From NCBI GenBank assembly GCA_026545225.1, contig CM048849.1, positions 56,625,836-56,689,835 on the forward strand: a stretch of 64,000 bases of DNA, read 5' to 3'. Every line of letters begins with the position of its first letter. The first letter of the stretch is position 1. Shown one piece after another: positions 1 to 11,400 of the stretch. The translations under genes were made by a program, and so were the position numbers. This DNA comes from Cornus controversa. Its lineage: Eukaryota > Streptophyta > Magnoliopsida > Cornales > Cornaceae. Under the pieces are notes generated by a model. The model was not told the origin of the DNA. It did not search any database and saw only the letters and a program-made list of their open reading frames with translations.

Positions 1-252
1 AATAAATTCTTTAAATTTGAATATTATCGAGTAAATGATATAAAAATTATAAGGGCATTTTGCCTGTGACATTCATCACTATGAAATAAGGCTCTTCTAA
101 ACTCTAAAATTAGAGAAGACTTTGAAACAAAAAGGGCACTTTTATTAATTTAATCTAATTAAATTATTACCATTATTTTATTGTTGTAAACCAAAAGTAG
201 GAAACTAAGGTCCCGTAAGTGGTGATTGGTGAAACAAAACCTGGTGACCTAG

Positions 253-498
253 TTAGGCCCTGTTTGGCAGAGCTTTTGCTTCTGCTTTTACGCAGAAGAA
301 AAAGATAAGCAGAAACTAAATCAGGAAGCTAAAGATAAGCAGAAGCTAAATCAGGAAGCTGGTACCCCAGCTTCCTTTAAACGCTCTTTTTAGACTCCAA
401 AACTCTTCCGTCTTACCAATCCAAACACTCTCCAAAACGGCTTTTGAACTTGAAAAACCGAAAGCCGTTTTTTAAAAGTCAATCCAAACAGGACCTTA
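253..498. mobile_element. Tourist-like (PIF/Harbinger type) MITE
   Basis: The element runs from 256 to 495 (240 bp) and is flanked on both sides by TTA (253-255 and 496-498), the target duplication of PIF/Harbinger elements. The tips are inverted: GGCCCTGTTTGG on the left, and CCAAACAGGACC on the right, which reads GGTCCTGTTTGG on the other strand. It has no coding capacity. Inside it, a 30-bp unit is tandemly duplicated (301-330 and 331-360) with a single A/G difference. A diverged relative is seen near 10592-10800. Confidence 0.8.
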
Positions 499-639
499 GT
501 GGTCTTATCTTCTTTCGAAGTGAGAAATAGATAGTTCAAGTCTTTTCAATACATGTCCCACGTTGAATAGTATTGGTGGTTTATAAGCTCACAAGGATAT
601 AAACAAAACCATCTAACAATTTAATAATTTTGAATCAGA

Positions 640-930
640 TGACAAGTGTCCAGTCATTAGAGAAACTTGTCCTTAACTCATGCAAATTCGAATGGAGAAA
701 GACTTCAACATATAAGAGTGAATATACAAAATACTAGTTTAAGTTTTTGGATAAGTGAACAAGTGCTCAATCCGTTACATTTAGTATTAGAGTCAGATCT
801 AGTCTTTGATTGAATGTCACGTCAAGTGCCTCTTTATAATAAACAGGATGACGACACAACCATTACATTTGATATTAGAATCAAACTCGATCCTTGATTG
901 GATGTCCATCCGAGATAGACAGCGACACAA
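640..930. repeat. Degenerate repeat with internal duplication
   Basis: This stretch resembles 16337-16600: an ATATAAG-type motif, then 'tttttgg.taa..gaacaagt', then 'ccgttacattt.gtatt'. Within it, a segment starting 'ttacattt.gtattaga.tca' occurs twice (about 773 and 865), each followed by a 'cttgattggatgtc'-like tract. This is a repeat family rather than a gene. The family (a TRIM or a non-autonomous LTR piece) is not certain. Confidence 0.4.
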
Positions 931-1005
931 CCATGACTATGTAAGAATAATTTAAAAATATCGAAGAGCTGTGCAAATTAGAATAAATTAAGAAAGTAGA
1001 GATAC

Positions 1006-1873
1006 CTTGGCATCCATCCTTGTGGTAAGGGTTCCCTTGGTAACCTGGAGAGCAGTCACATCGATATCCCACTCCATCATCAATAATGGAGTACTTTATG
1101 CAGTAACTGTTACGGCCACATGCATAGTCGTTTCTTCTTTGAGTTTGGTGGCAAGAGATATTTGTCCCAATTTGCCCAGTCAAACACTAACGGGACACCA
1201 TTCCAGAAAATTTAGAAATAATCCTCATCAATACTACCGCCAGCGGCGTTGAATTTTTTGAATTCTGAAAAGCTCTTTTCGGCAATGAAAGCAACGCTAC
1301 ATGGCTTGGATGCCCAGAACGATTGAGTGGTATTTATGTCATGGATGCGCAAATCAAAGGGGAGAGATCTTCCGGAATATTAGTCTGGCAGCAACCAATG
1401 CCAGAACAAGAAAATGGACTACTATTATTATAATAATAATTATCATTATTATTAGCTGAAGACTGTTAATGAACTTGCTTGTGTTATAGCAAGAAGATGC
1501 ACACCCCCTTATGTAGTTTTTATTGTCACGATCAATGGTATAAGCAAAGATGTTACATCCTATGGTTACCAACTTATTTTTGGTATGGGAGACACGGAAC
1601 AGGTAGTCTAAGCTGACCGAATACCCATAACTTGGAAGTTCTAAAGAACTTTGATCTCCAGACGACTTATTGTGACAAACAACATTAGCCGGACTAGCAA
1701 GATTCACATGGTCCATAGAGATCCGGAACACTTGTGTATCTCCCTGATAGAAGAGAGTTGACTTATTGCAAGTGACTTCAAACATCTGGTTTCGGTAACA
1801 TCCTTTCCCTATGTCAAATGGATAAGGAAACGTTCAAATTCCCGCATTTCTCTTGGCAGTTGGACTTCGCCAT
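1006..1873 (-). pseudogene. WAK-like receptor kinase exon 1 relic (copy B)
   Basis: This is the extracellular exon of a wall-associated-kinase-like receptor, a family that binds pectin through a cysteine-rich GUB_WAK domain and EGF repeats. Read on the minus strand from ATG 1873, it shows NCQEKCG, then a shifted FPYPFDIGKGCY, then NQMFEVTCNKS, then CSGIGCCQTNIPEDL, FWASKPCSVAFI and, at the 3' end, an EGF module (YACGRNSYC...YRCDCSPGYQGNPY..GC). It ends at a good donor, CAAG|GTATC, at 1006/1005. Lesions seen are frameshifts near 1805, near 1470 and near 1165, and a TAA near 1240. An AAT/TAT codon run (about 1420-1455) encodes Asn/Tyr just before CSGIGCC. No signal peptide precedes the ATG. The kinase exons would lie left of position 1. 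Confidence 0.85.
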
Positions 1874-2209
1874 TGAATAATTATTAGAGACTGTTGATCT
1901 TGCTCCCTTAATTAATAGGAAGAAATTGTATATATATATATATACTTGATCAATTTCTAAAGTCCGCTGATTTCATTTGGGTACCTAGTAAAGGAGAATC
2001 TCCTTTGTTAATGATGGAGATAATTGGGTGGAAATTAACTAATGACAAGTCACACACACAAACAGTTCTTAATTTACGCATTGGCTGAAGTCGAAGGGCA
2101 TGGTAGTATTATTTGAATTGCACTTTTGGAGATCAATCATTCAACATAAAATCTTCACTCCACAAAAGCTACATATGTTTGGCAACTTATGGTTGGTGGG
2201 TTGGTGTAT

Positions 2210-2960
2210 AGCATTGCTGTTTTCACATGGATCGGATGCTTTGCGGCCGATGGATGTCACAAAGAGTACCCTATTAGCGTATGCGAGCCACTTTGAACAT
2301 GTGAGAGCATTGTCATTTGGCTGCTTAACCATTCCCCTGACAGACACTTCTATCATTTGGCTACTTTAACAATTCTGAAATATTTAACAATCTTCCTTTG
2401 GCACGTACTGAAAAACGTGATTTCAGGATCTATAAAATTCGACCGAAAAGCAGCTTATATTACAAGCATAGCTAGTGTGAATTGATTGTTGGATGGTTAT
2501 CGATCAGAAATGGATCTTAACAAGTCAAAACGGATTCATTTTATCAAAATAACTCCATCATGATCCTATAGAGCTTGTCTTGTAATATGTGCTATGAGCA
2601 CTGACAAATCCATCACTAGTTGCTTATCCACTTTGCCTTTTGTTGTCATGATCGATTAATCTATTGGGACATTCTTCTTTATTAAAGGAGGAGCAAGGTG
2701 GAAACATATTCATACCTTTTTAATTACATGATACATGCAAGAAACGACAGCCAATCTCAAAGAGCATTTTCATCTTCTGAACCTTTCAAGAGCACATGCA
2801 TGATCAGATAAATTGGCCGACCTGAAAAGTAAGTATGCTCACGTGAAATATCCAATTCCACTATAAAAATTATTTAAACTACTTTTTGTTAATTATTAGT
2901 ACTGATCGGTACAATTACTACTACATGCTAAAATCAGTGGTCATAATCGGCTAATTTTCT
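2210..2960. repeat. Upstream flank of WAK copy B, duplicated at 13.9-16.7 kb
   Basis: The stretch 2220-2540 matches 13907-14245 closely: both contain 'ttgcggccgatggatgtca' and the same 'cgagccactttgaacatgtg' segment. The match resumes as 2570-2660 against 15990-16335 and as 2835-2930 against 16605-16660, with extra material in the second copy. It is therefore the 5' flank of a duplicated WAK unit. The short reading frames inside it are not conserved between copies and look non-coding. Confidence 0.7.
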
Positions 2961-5165
2961 TTATTTTATTTTATTTTTTATAGAAGAAAGAGTCAACCTA
3001 TTCAATTGCTATTTAGAGACAGCTCATCTGTAACCCCTTTTCTGTCAAATAGTTGTTATCATAATAAAAAAATTACATAATTGTGTTTATGAAATAGAAA
3101 TGAAAAAATTGAGTTAGAAAATTGATTTTCAATAACAAAATTTTTCCAAAATTAAGTTAAAATCCAAAAATGTACTGTGATATATTTCTACCCATTTCTC
3201 CCTACTTGAGTCCCAAAAATAGATCCATCCTCATATTTTTGTTCAAAAGTAATTTAGTGCACTAAAAAAATATTTTGGTAATCCTCAAATATATGCGATC
3301 AACCACAAACTATACATATTATTTAAATCAGGTGTTTTTTTATGTATGTGAGAATTGAATGTGGACGTTTGAGTTCCTTATCCTGGACGGAAAAAAAAAA
3401 AAAATTTGTTAGTTACCTTTTCTTACTGTTCCATAAATGAAGCTTCGCAATTTATCTTCCCTTGAATAGATTCACTAAAATGATTATTGAAGAAACAACT
3501 TGAATAGCAAACTGAAAGAAAATTGGCCAATAAATTATGAGAAGATGGCATCACTTGTGACTTGGTTTATTTGTCCTCTTAACAAATCAACCAATAAGCT
3601 TTGCGCTTCTAAGTTGTTGATTGCCAATTCACTTTCTTGCGGCCAATTTCAGGCATTTCAGGATATACCAGAAAATGTTGAAGAACCTCCTTTAGAATGG
3701 TCACATGAGAAGAGGAGATGAATTAATACTCATAATTAACTAGAGAAATTAAGAGCACATTTCACAGGAACTTGAAAAACACATTCTCCAAGTTTATTAA
3801 GAAGTCATAGCACTGCTAGATCTGAAACTTAGAAAACACAAGCAATGATATTGGCGCTTCACCAATATTCTCAAGTGCTATATTTTTTTTTCTTTAAAAT
3901 AAATTTACAAAATAGTCCCTACACCACACAAGTTTTTGTTATTATATTTTTAATGGCATAATTGTCCTTTTTCATTAAGGTTGGGACTCTTGACCCTAAC
4001 ATGCAAATTCATTTATCTTCTTTCTTTTCACAGAAATGAAATATCTTACTAATCATATAATGTCTGAGTTAAAGAAAGTTAAGACAAGCAATAAGAAAAA
4101 ATATCATAATTCTTTGAATTATTAAACACTTCTAATTCTGGCTGTAATGGTGGATTTTTTTCTTCAAAATATATTTTTTGAGTTGATTTTCAAAATAATG
4201 ACTGAGAAAGTATCTATGATTAGGATGAAAAGGTATCTAATTAGGATAAAAAAAATATTTGAGTTGAAAATAAATTTTATATCAATGAATAAAACCTATT
4301 TATAATATTAAATTCAAAGCAAAACAATCTCTACTATGCATAGTAATATTTAATTAAATTGAAAATCAAAGGAAAATCTAGATTTTTTTTTTTTTTTGTT
4401 GAAGGGTGAGAAAAATTTAATTTTACTTAAATAAAAACTCTGTTGTATAGTTCAATAAGCAAGTCAAGGAAAGATGGTTTTATTCAAGAAGGGAACTTTT
4501 AGAAATTATATTATTATGTGATCATTAAATATATTTTACATATATTTATAATGTGTGTATATATACTGTGTCTAATTTCAATACGAGAGACAAAAAAAAC
4601 TTGAGAGGGAATTCAAGAATTATGACTTTAATAAAATATAAAAAAATTATTTATGGTATTAAAAATATGAGAACCAAATATTCAATAGTTTAGGGACTCT
4701 TTTATAAATTTCATTTAAAAAAGAAAAAGAAGTGAAACATCTCATTATAAAGTGCGAATATCAGCAGCCTTTTTTAATTGTCCAAACTTAATCCTCAAAA
4801 TAGAATTTTAACTACAGTGTATGGTTGGTGGTTTTTTAGGAAGAGGTGACAAGGATAGTCTGAGAATATTCGAGGAATGTAGTGGTGCTATGGTAGTGGA
4901 CTAGTGAAAAATATAATATCTACTAATTTTGGCATTTGAGAGTGATGATGCATAAATTTGTACTGTGCACATGGTCCCATTCGAAACTTTGTTCCTATAA
5001 AATAGTGGAATTAGAATCAAGGCCAATGGAATACCGATCGAATTCGTTCTTACGGTCAAGTTAGTTAGTGATATATTATAGGTGAAGACGATAAAGTATT
5101 GAGGGAACTTTTATTAGAGTGTTTATGTCATATCTCTTGTGAAGAACAATAGATGTATTTATGAT
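2961..5165. other. AT-rich stretch without recognisable gene
   Basis: The sequence is AT-rich with homopolymer runs (poly-A at about 3391, poly-T at about 4383) and short AT dinucleotide tracts. A 73-codon frame at 3500-3721 (+) has no recognisable motif. I see no conserved gene, RNA gene or clear transposon ends here. Confidence 0.4.
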
Positions 5166-6002
5166 GCATTGCATAGGGAGACTAATAGCTTCCATTGGAA
5201 TGAGAAAGATAGGTCTTATCCTGATCTGATCTGTTGCACCAATTTTGCATTGGGAGACTAATAGTCATTGGAACGAGAGGCATATATTTTATCCTTGAAG
5301 AGTGTTAGGGACAGTCGTTTAAGTGACTGTTCATGCACAGCGTTCTTTTAATTGGTTGAAAAATCAATCATAAAGCCTCATTTATTACCAGTTTGTTATA
5401 TTTAGAAAAACATTAAAAGCAAAATATTTTAGGACAAAATTATCCTCATAATCTCTTATTACTTTATCTCTCATCTTTCAATGTACCTATATATATATAT
5501 ATATATAAAGAATAGGTCCTAACAGCTTCTTTCACCTTTTTTGCTTTTTTTTTTCTTTAAAAAAAAAACTGCTAATATAAAAGCTATATTGACCAATAAT
5601 GGAGAAGAAAACTTTTCTGAAAAAAATAAAATTAGAAAAATATAAGAGTTGTTTGTCTCTACCAATATAGCTATTAAGACAATGTTTGGCAGCTAAACAT
5701 TCCCCTAACGGCTATAATGGCTTTTTTTTGAAAAAGTGAAACTCAATTTCAATTAAAACTTTCAATTTTATTTTAAAATAACTAAAAATCAATTTTAAAA
5801 TTTTACTACAACTAAAACTTCTATGTATATATATATATATTCAATTTTATATAAAAAAAAAAATTAATTGAGTTTATAGTGTTGGTTTTTTTTATTAAAA
5901 AAAATTAATTGAATTTACAGTGTTGGTTTTTTTATGAGAGAAAGATGAGAATGGTAGAGAGAAGTTTGGTGGTAAAATAATTTATATATGTACAGACACA
6001 TC

Positions 6003-6051
<49 letters not shown>

Positions 6052-6525
6052 TTTTAGTTGTAGTAAAATTTTGAAATTGAGTTTTAGTTATTTTAAAATA
6101 AAATTGAAAGTTTTAATTGAAATAAAATACTAAAATTGGTATAGAGAAGTAAGGTGGCGAAAGAATATATATATATACACGGATTGAAAGATGAGAGATA
6201 AAGTAATAAGAAATTACGAAGATAATTTTGTCTTAAAATATTTTATTTCTAATACTTTTTTAAAATATAACAAATAGATAATAAATGAAATTTTATAATT
6301 GATTTTTCAATCGATGAAAAAAGCGATTGTGCATAAAATGTCCCTAGCTCTCCTCTTTATCCTTATCAATTAGCACCGAGAGACTAATACCTCTCATGGA
6401 ATGAGAGAGATAGGTCTTATCCTTATCTCTTGGGCTACTTTTGCATTGGGAAAATACTAGCTCCTATTGGAATGAGAGAGATACGTCTTACCCTTATCTC
6501 TTTCTCGTGCTAATTGAACTTTCAT
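5166..6525. repeat. Minisatellite array interrupted by a fold-back element
   Basis: A unit of about 70-75 bp (gcattgggagactaatag, then attggaatgagagagatagg, then tcttatccttatctc) occurs at about 5169 and 5244 on the left, and at about 6371, 6441 and (partial) 6500 on the right. The two halves are separated by the long inverted-repeat element at 5309-6344, so that element appears to have entered a pre-existing array. Confidence 0.65.
5309..6344. mobile_element. Fold-back element with long terminal inverted repeats
   Basis: The left arm (about 5309-5510) and right arm (about 6165-6344) are inverted copies. Both begin TAGGGACA and then read about ttgaaaaatcaat, attttaggacaaaattatc and ttattactttatctctcat. 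A second inverted pair lies inside (about 5750-5825 against 6050-6123) and is nearly perfect over about 75 bp. The core is mostly (AT)n, including a run of about 22 AT units at 6005-6049. If the tips are GGGACA/TGTCCC, the flanks are TA and TA. There is no transposase and the class is not certain. Confidence 0.65.
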
Positions 6526-6717
6526 AATATCCAAACTTTACTGTCTCCACGTCACATCTCTTAGAATGACTCGTCAGAGGGTTTTGGCCAACCAAAACCA
6601 ATCTGTATGACGAAAGGGTACTTATCCCAATGATATAATTTTTTGACTCTCTAAAAAAGAAGAGGGGTGGACAAATTGTGCGCCGAGTACTTGCCAAGTT
6701 GCCGGGTCAAAAACGGA

Positions 6718-6741
6718 ATATATATATATATATATATATAT
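6718..6741. repeat. (TA)n microsatellite
   Basis: A simple TA run of about 12 units. Comparable short TA runs occur at about 1929-1944 and 7262-7281. Confidence 0.9.
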
Positions 6742-7345
6742 TTGCTTGAGCCAATTTGAACATGTGAGAACACGCCAACAAAAGCCCATCTATTTGGGTT
6801 AAATTTTCACTTTCTTTTCAGCACTCTATTGGTTTCGGTAAGCATGATTAACCTCTTAAATAGGTTTCAGTAATCACGATTAACCCCATAAGTATGTTTC
6901 TTTATTAATGGAGAGTTGGTGGAACATACTTTTGTTTCACCCAAAGTTGTATTAGCTTCTCTAAAGCATTGCAGGTACATGAAATTTGTGATGAATTACT
7001 GCTACAATCAAGATCATGTAATTCACGGATCTAAAAGCGTTGATTTCTATTACTAATTAAAATCAATTTATCAAAAAAATTAATATTTTCTAAACAGTTT
7101 TCTATGTGACAAATGCAACCAATTTTAAGTAATTTGTCCTGAGTTGATCGAATTTACTATTTAGCAGTGGTGGTTGTAACACTAGTACTAGCTGGATGAT
7201 TTACCAATGAAGTGGTAGGTGTGAGGCTGATGTGACAAGCATAGTGGAGCAATGTAATGGTGCTATATATATATATATATACACTTGCTATTGTAGTGGT
7301 ATTTTGGATTTGCTTTTACTTTTAATCAACTTTTGACCCTTATAG
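6742..7345. other. Partial third copy of WAK flank, no gene
   Basis: The start 'gccaatttgaacatgtgagaa' resembles the duplicated WAK flanks at 2290 and 13990. The part 'gttggtggaacatactttt' to 'ttagcttct.tacatgaa' (6913-6990) resembles 16645-17000. No coding sequence is recognised. Confidence 0.4.
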
Positions 7346-7433
7346 AGGTGTCATTAAGAGGATTGCTACTTGCATCGCGAATGCACAAATAAGTGGAAAT
7401 TAATTACAAAATTAAATTTTTTTTTAATAAATG

Positions 7434-8192
7434 TCCTATTTTTTTATCAATCAATATATCATTCTATCTCTAAAATATTTACATCAGTGACATCAACAAA
7501 CAAATAAACTTATAAACATAAAGTATTAAAATATTTTTATTAATATTGTTTCTATATTGTCTTGCTTTTAAATATTTTTAATAATCTATATACTTATTAT
7601 AATTATTTCCAATATAATTTTTAAAATTTTCTAATTATGGTTAATTGAATTAAAGAACATATTTTTAAAGTATAAAAATATTTTTTTTATATTTTCCTAC
7701 TTTTAAATATTTTTAATAATCTATATACTTATTATAATCATTTCCTATATAATTTTTAAAATTTTGTAATTATGGTAATTGAATTAAAAAAACATATTTT
7801 TTAAGTATTAAAATATTTTTTATATTTTCCTTCTTTTAAATATTTTTAATAATCTATATACTTATTATAATCATTTCCTATATAATTTTTAAAATTTTAT
7901 AATTATGGTTAATTGAATTAAAGAACATATTTTTAAAGTATTAAAATATTTTTATTAATATTTTTTTATTTTTTCTTGCTTTTAAATATTTTGTAATAAT
8001 CTATATAGTTATTATAATCATTTCCTATATAATTTTTAAAATTTTGTAATTATGGTTAATTGAATTAAAGAACATATTTTTCTTTTATATACTTGTCATA
8101 TTTTTCTTTTATAAATAGTTTTATTTGTTTGTTGATGACACTAATATAAATACTTTAAAACTAGAATGACATATTAATTGATGAAAAAATAG
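7434..8192. mobile_element. Inverted-repeat element carrying a ~140-bp minisatellite
   Basis: The ends are inverted copies over about 75 bp (7434-7508 and 8117-8192), including 'cctatttttt.atcaat' and 'catcaacaaacaaataaa'. Between them an AT-rich unit of about 130-145 bp is repeated four times, starting near 7565, 7693, 7837 and 7978; each copy contains 'aataatctatata.ttatta' and 'taattatgg.taattgaatt'. No protein is encoded. It is probably a non-autonomous DNA element whose interior expanded by tandem duplication. Confidence 0.6.
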
Positions 8193-8429
8193 GATATTTA
8201 GATTGTTTATTAATTCATTAATTCATTGCCAACATACTCCTTCTCGCTATGACACTTGTATAGCAATGTTGAATATATTGAGGCAATTATGAGTTAAATA
8301 GTAACCATTTACTCCAATCTCTAGTGCTCCCAGAATGAAAGTAACTAAAAGAAAAAGAGAAAAAAAAATACGATTTTGTTGTATTTTTTAGAAGCTAGAA
8401 ATCTAAAAAACCACAAATGTTGCCAAAGA

Positions 8430-8526
8430 TCAATTCATCCAAAGGCCTGGCTTCCAAAGGGAGGTCCACTGAAAACAGTGTGCGTCTGTAATTTTATTTA
8501 TCTATTCAAAAAAAAAAAAAAAAAGC
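8430..8526 (+). mobile_element. SINE-like fragment with poly-A tail
   Basis: The 5' part 'aaaggcctggcttccaaagg' followed by 'gaggtc' closely matches the minus-strand sequence at about 58940-59040 ('aaaggccttggctttccaaa', 'gagaggtc'). It ends in an A run (about 8510-8525). Two dispersed copies with a shared start and an A-rich tail fit a SINE. Pol III boxes are not clear in this copy. Confidence 0.4.
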
Positions 8527-8699
8527 ACAAATGTAGCAGCTAGAAATCTTAAAAAGTTGTAATACTAAATCCGTACAAGTCTTCCAGTAATTCAAACCGA
8601 AAAACAAAAAAGAATTACACAATGAACAAAGTTGATGGCCATCAAGTAGTACTTATGGAATATGGCTATGAAAACATTTCATGTTAATAACTTCCTTCT

Positions 8700-9792
8700 T
8701 CAACGGAATCAATGGGGGGTAAGAGAAGGACCTTTCACTCACCAAGCAGTACCTGTCTAGGCTATCCTGATGAATTACTGGCTGCTCTTGTATCCTTCTC
8801 AATTGGTCCAATTCTGCTGCCACTTCTTTCATATATACTTGGCCTTTTTCGCACTAAGTTTTACGCGTCTCTTTGCAAGCGTAGCAACAAGATGAATCTG
8901 TTCTTCCTTACCATCATGCACCACAACTAGTGGCTCTATAATTTCAAACAGACGATTTTGTTTCATTGATGATCGAAAATGAAGTACAAGACCTTCAGAT
9001 TTATCAGAAGAGACAGCTTTTTTTCCAGTTAAGAGTTCAGCAAGAACTACGCCAAAAGCATACACATCGCTTTTATCCGTAAGTTGTCCTGATCGAAAGT
9101 ATTCGGGATCCAAGTAACCAAATGTGCCCCCCACCAATGAATCTTGTAAAGTGGTACTGACCTTGAAAGTCTAAACTCAGAAACTACAACCCTATAATTT
9201 TCGTCCAACGTGCAGTATGTTGCTAGACTTTATATCTCTATGAAAGATAGATGTAGAAGCATTTGAGTGCAAATAGGCAAGTCCTCAATTTCCCCTACAA
9301 CTCTCAAGCGATTATCCTAAGACATAGAAGCATAGCCCTGATCATGTGTATGGTTGAAAAGAGTGCCATTTGAGACATATTCATACACTAGTATTGGAAT
9401 TTCAGTCTCTCTCTAAGCAGCAACCTAAAAATTTCACTGTGTTCCTGTGATTGATGTGAGAGAGGATAATAACTTCATTAATGAACCGACCAACTTAATT
9501 TTCATCAATTGTGTTAGATTTTTTGACAGACACACACTATGCTTCTGTCTGATAACATCCCTTTATAAATTGTACCAAGTCCTCCCTAATTGCCAAGAAT
9601 TCGACTTTTTTTCCAATGGTGAAGAGTTTTGTTCTTGCAAAACTAGAAGAGATCTATTGTTGTAATACCAAACCTCCATTCCTCTTAAAGAACTTTTGTT
9701 TTATTTTGGTTTTTTTTGCCTCTTCTTAAGCTAGCTGTGTAACAATAAACCTATAGTAATAAAGACCAGAACACCAATAGCAATTCCAATGC
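8700..9792 (-). pseudogene. WAK-like transmembrane and Ser/Thr kinase exon, frameshifted
   Basis: Read from 9792 downward it shows a hydrophobic segment (GIGIAIGVLVFITIGLLL), FFKRNGGLLLQQ, a damaged glycine loop (GGLGTIYKGMLSDRS), [26 protein letters not shown], the catalytic loop HRDIKSSN (9219-9242), [11 protein letters not shown] (about 9128-9096), [18 protein letters not shown], and after a shift near 8838, [15 protein letters not shown]. The order and motifs are those of WAK kinase domains. The lysine loop (VAVKK in relatives) is lost in a shifted frame. There are stops just after the catalytic loop and between the glycine loop and the N-lobe. Confidence 0.85.
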
Positions 9793-9865
9793 CTGCATGT
9801 GCAGAAAACATAAGCACAATTTCATGGAGAGAGGAGGGTAAAATAGAATAATAAAAGATTGTACC

Positions 9866-10035
9866 TAGAGAAATATTTACGACTAATGATTGTCTCCCTT
9901 GGTTGAGTACACATCCAACTCCAACAATGTTATGATAACCATGTGCGCAAGCGCAATAGTAACTACCTTCTGTGTTGATGCAATGAGCGCCCTTTGGACA
10001 AATTTTCTTTTTTGAGTTTTTGCACTCATCAATAT
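9866..10035 (-). pseudogene. WAK-like calcium-binding EGF exon
   Basis: This 170-bp exon is intact in frame: it starts DIDECKNSKKKICPKGAHC and continues INTEGSYYCACAHGYHN, a standard EGF_CA module. It is bounded by an acceptor (GATCAAAAG|AT) at 10035 and a donor (CTAG|GTACAA) at 9866/9865. It is the best-preserved piece of the locus. Confidence 0.8.
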
Positions 10036-10533
10036 CTTTTGATCCAGAAAAAATAACATAAAATAAAATAAATGTACATTTAAGTATAAAAATTTCAAAT
10101 AAATTTCTTCCTATTCTTTTTCTTGCATGATAAATAAAATTATAGAGGGAAATTATATTAAAAAATTAGAGAGAATAATTTAAAAAGCAGACAAACCTAA
10201 GTAAAGTCAATAAACAAGCAGCCGATCCCATGGATAAAACAAGAAAACAAAACGCTAACAAACAAATTAACAAAAGAAAGTATCAAAACAGCAACAACTA
10301 AGTGTCTATTCAACCAACTAGTGTCTGTTCAACTATTTAGTTGTCGATTATGTTCAAAAAATGGGATAATATGACAAATTTCCCCTCAAGTAAAGGTATA
10401 TCTCACACACTACTCCGAAGTACTCAAATTTATCACTTACCTCCCTTCCCATTAACCACGTTTGCATCTGTTAGTATTGTGTGAAATTACTTAAATAGAG
10501 TATCAGTATTTGAGTTTCTAATCTTTCTCAACT

Positions 10534-10618
10534 TTCCTTTTATCACCCATCCGTTCTGATAGATAAAGTTTTTGTTTCCTTTTATCACCCATCCGTTCTG
10601 ATAGATAAAGTTTTTGTT
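10534..10618. repeat. 42-bp tandem duplication
   Basis: A unit containing 'cctttta.tcacccatccg' and 'gttctgatagataaagttt' occurs twice head-to-tail with a 42-bp offset and no visible mismatch. Confidence 0.85.
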
Positions 10619-10800
10619 TTCGCTTTTATACAAGAAAAAAAAAAAGTAAGAATTAAATGAGAAAGTTAGTATTTGCCCAACTTTCTTTCAACACTTTTTT
10701 TGAACTCTGAAATACTTCAGTTTTGTCTATTCAAATACTCACTAAAATAATTTTTGAAGTTGATAAATTGAAAGCGGCTTTTCAAAAGTGCATGCAACAG
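10592..10800. mobile_element. Diverged Tourist-like MITE
   Basis: The order of motifs mirrors the element at 256-495: 'gctttta.*caagaaaaa', 'aattaaatgagaaag', 'gaactctgaaatact', 'ttgaaagcggcttttcaaaa'. The ends are eroded and no target duplication could be assigned. Confidence 0.45.
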
Positions 10801-10849
10801 CCCCTCTCTCTGTGTGTATGTGTGTATATGTTTAAATTCCGACAACCCA

Positions 10850-11400
10850 GCAACCACAAGTGTCAAAGAACAGTTATATTCGCCGGAGCTCACAGTCGAG
10901 GAACTCAGCTTCTCCGTCTGTATTTGCGATTCTTGAGCCCTAAAACTCCAATTCATTGACAAATCAACCGCCTTCAAACCCTAAAACCTAGATTCTTCAC
11001 CAAATCTAAAGCTTACCAACCGCTGATTGAAGATTGGATAGCAGGTTTAAAGAGACAGAGAGATTAGATTCTTCTTCGAATATGCTTTCCTGGTTTAGAG
11101 ATAGACCGCCTTTAAGAACACGCTCGTCTGTCGTTCCAGCGAAGGTAACCGGGTAAAAGTACACGTGTCGGTGGTATGATTTTAAGACCTTTATTTTGTT
11201 TTCGTTTTCGGTGTATTTTCAGTTTCGTGGGAGTTGTTGCTCTCCGCCATGGTTGCAAGCGCACACATACGATTATTACATAACTTGGGCAAGAAGAAGG
11301 AGGTCGCTCTACCCGGCGGCAGCGAGAGAGAGAGAGGGGGTGATTAATGAGGAGAGAGAAAATAGAAATGAGGGCTAATGAAGTAATTTTAAATTAAAAA
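10850..11400 (+). other. Gene-like fragment, unrecognised
   Basis: This is a locally GC-richer stretch of exon-like character. A frame opens MLSWFRDRPPLRTRSS at 11082 and meets a donor-like AAG|GTAACC (about 11145). A pyrimidine-rich TTTTCAG acceptor follows at about 11221, then a frame containing MVASAHIRLLHNLGKKKEVA. No family is recognised. It sits inside the large first intron of the WAK pseudogene, on the opposite strand. It may be a captured gene fragment in a transposon or the first exons of a decayed gene. Confidence 0.25.
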
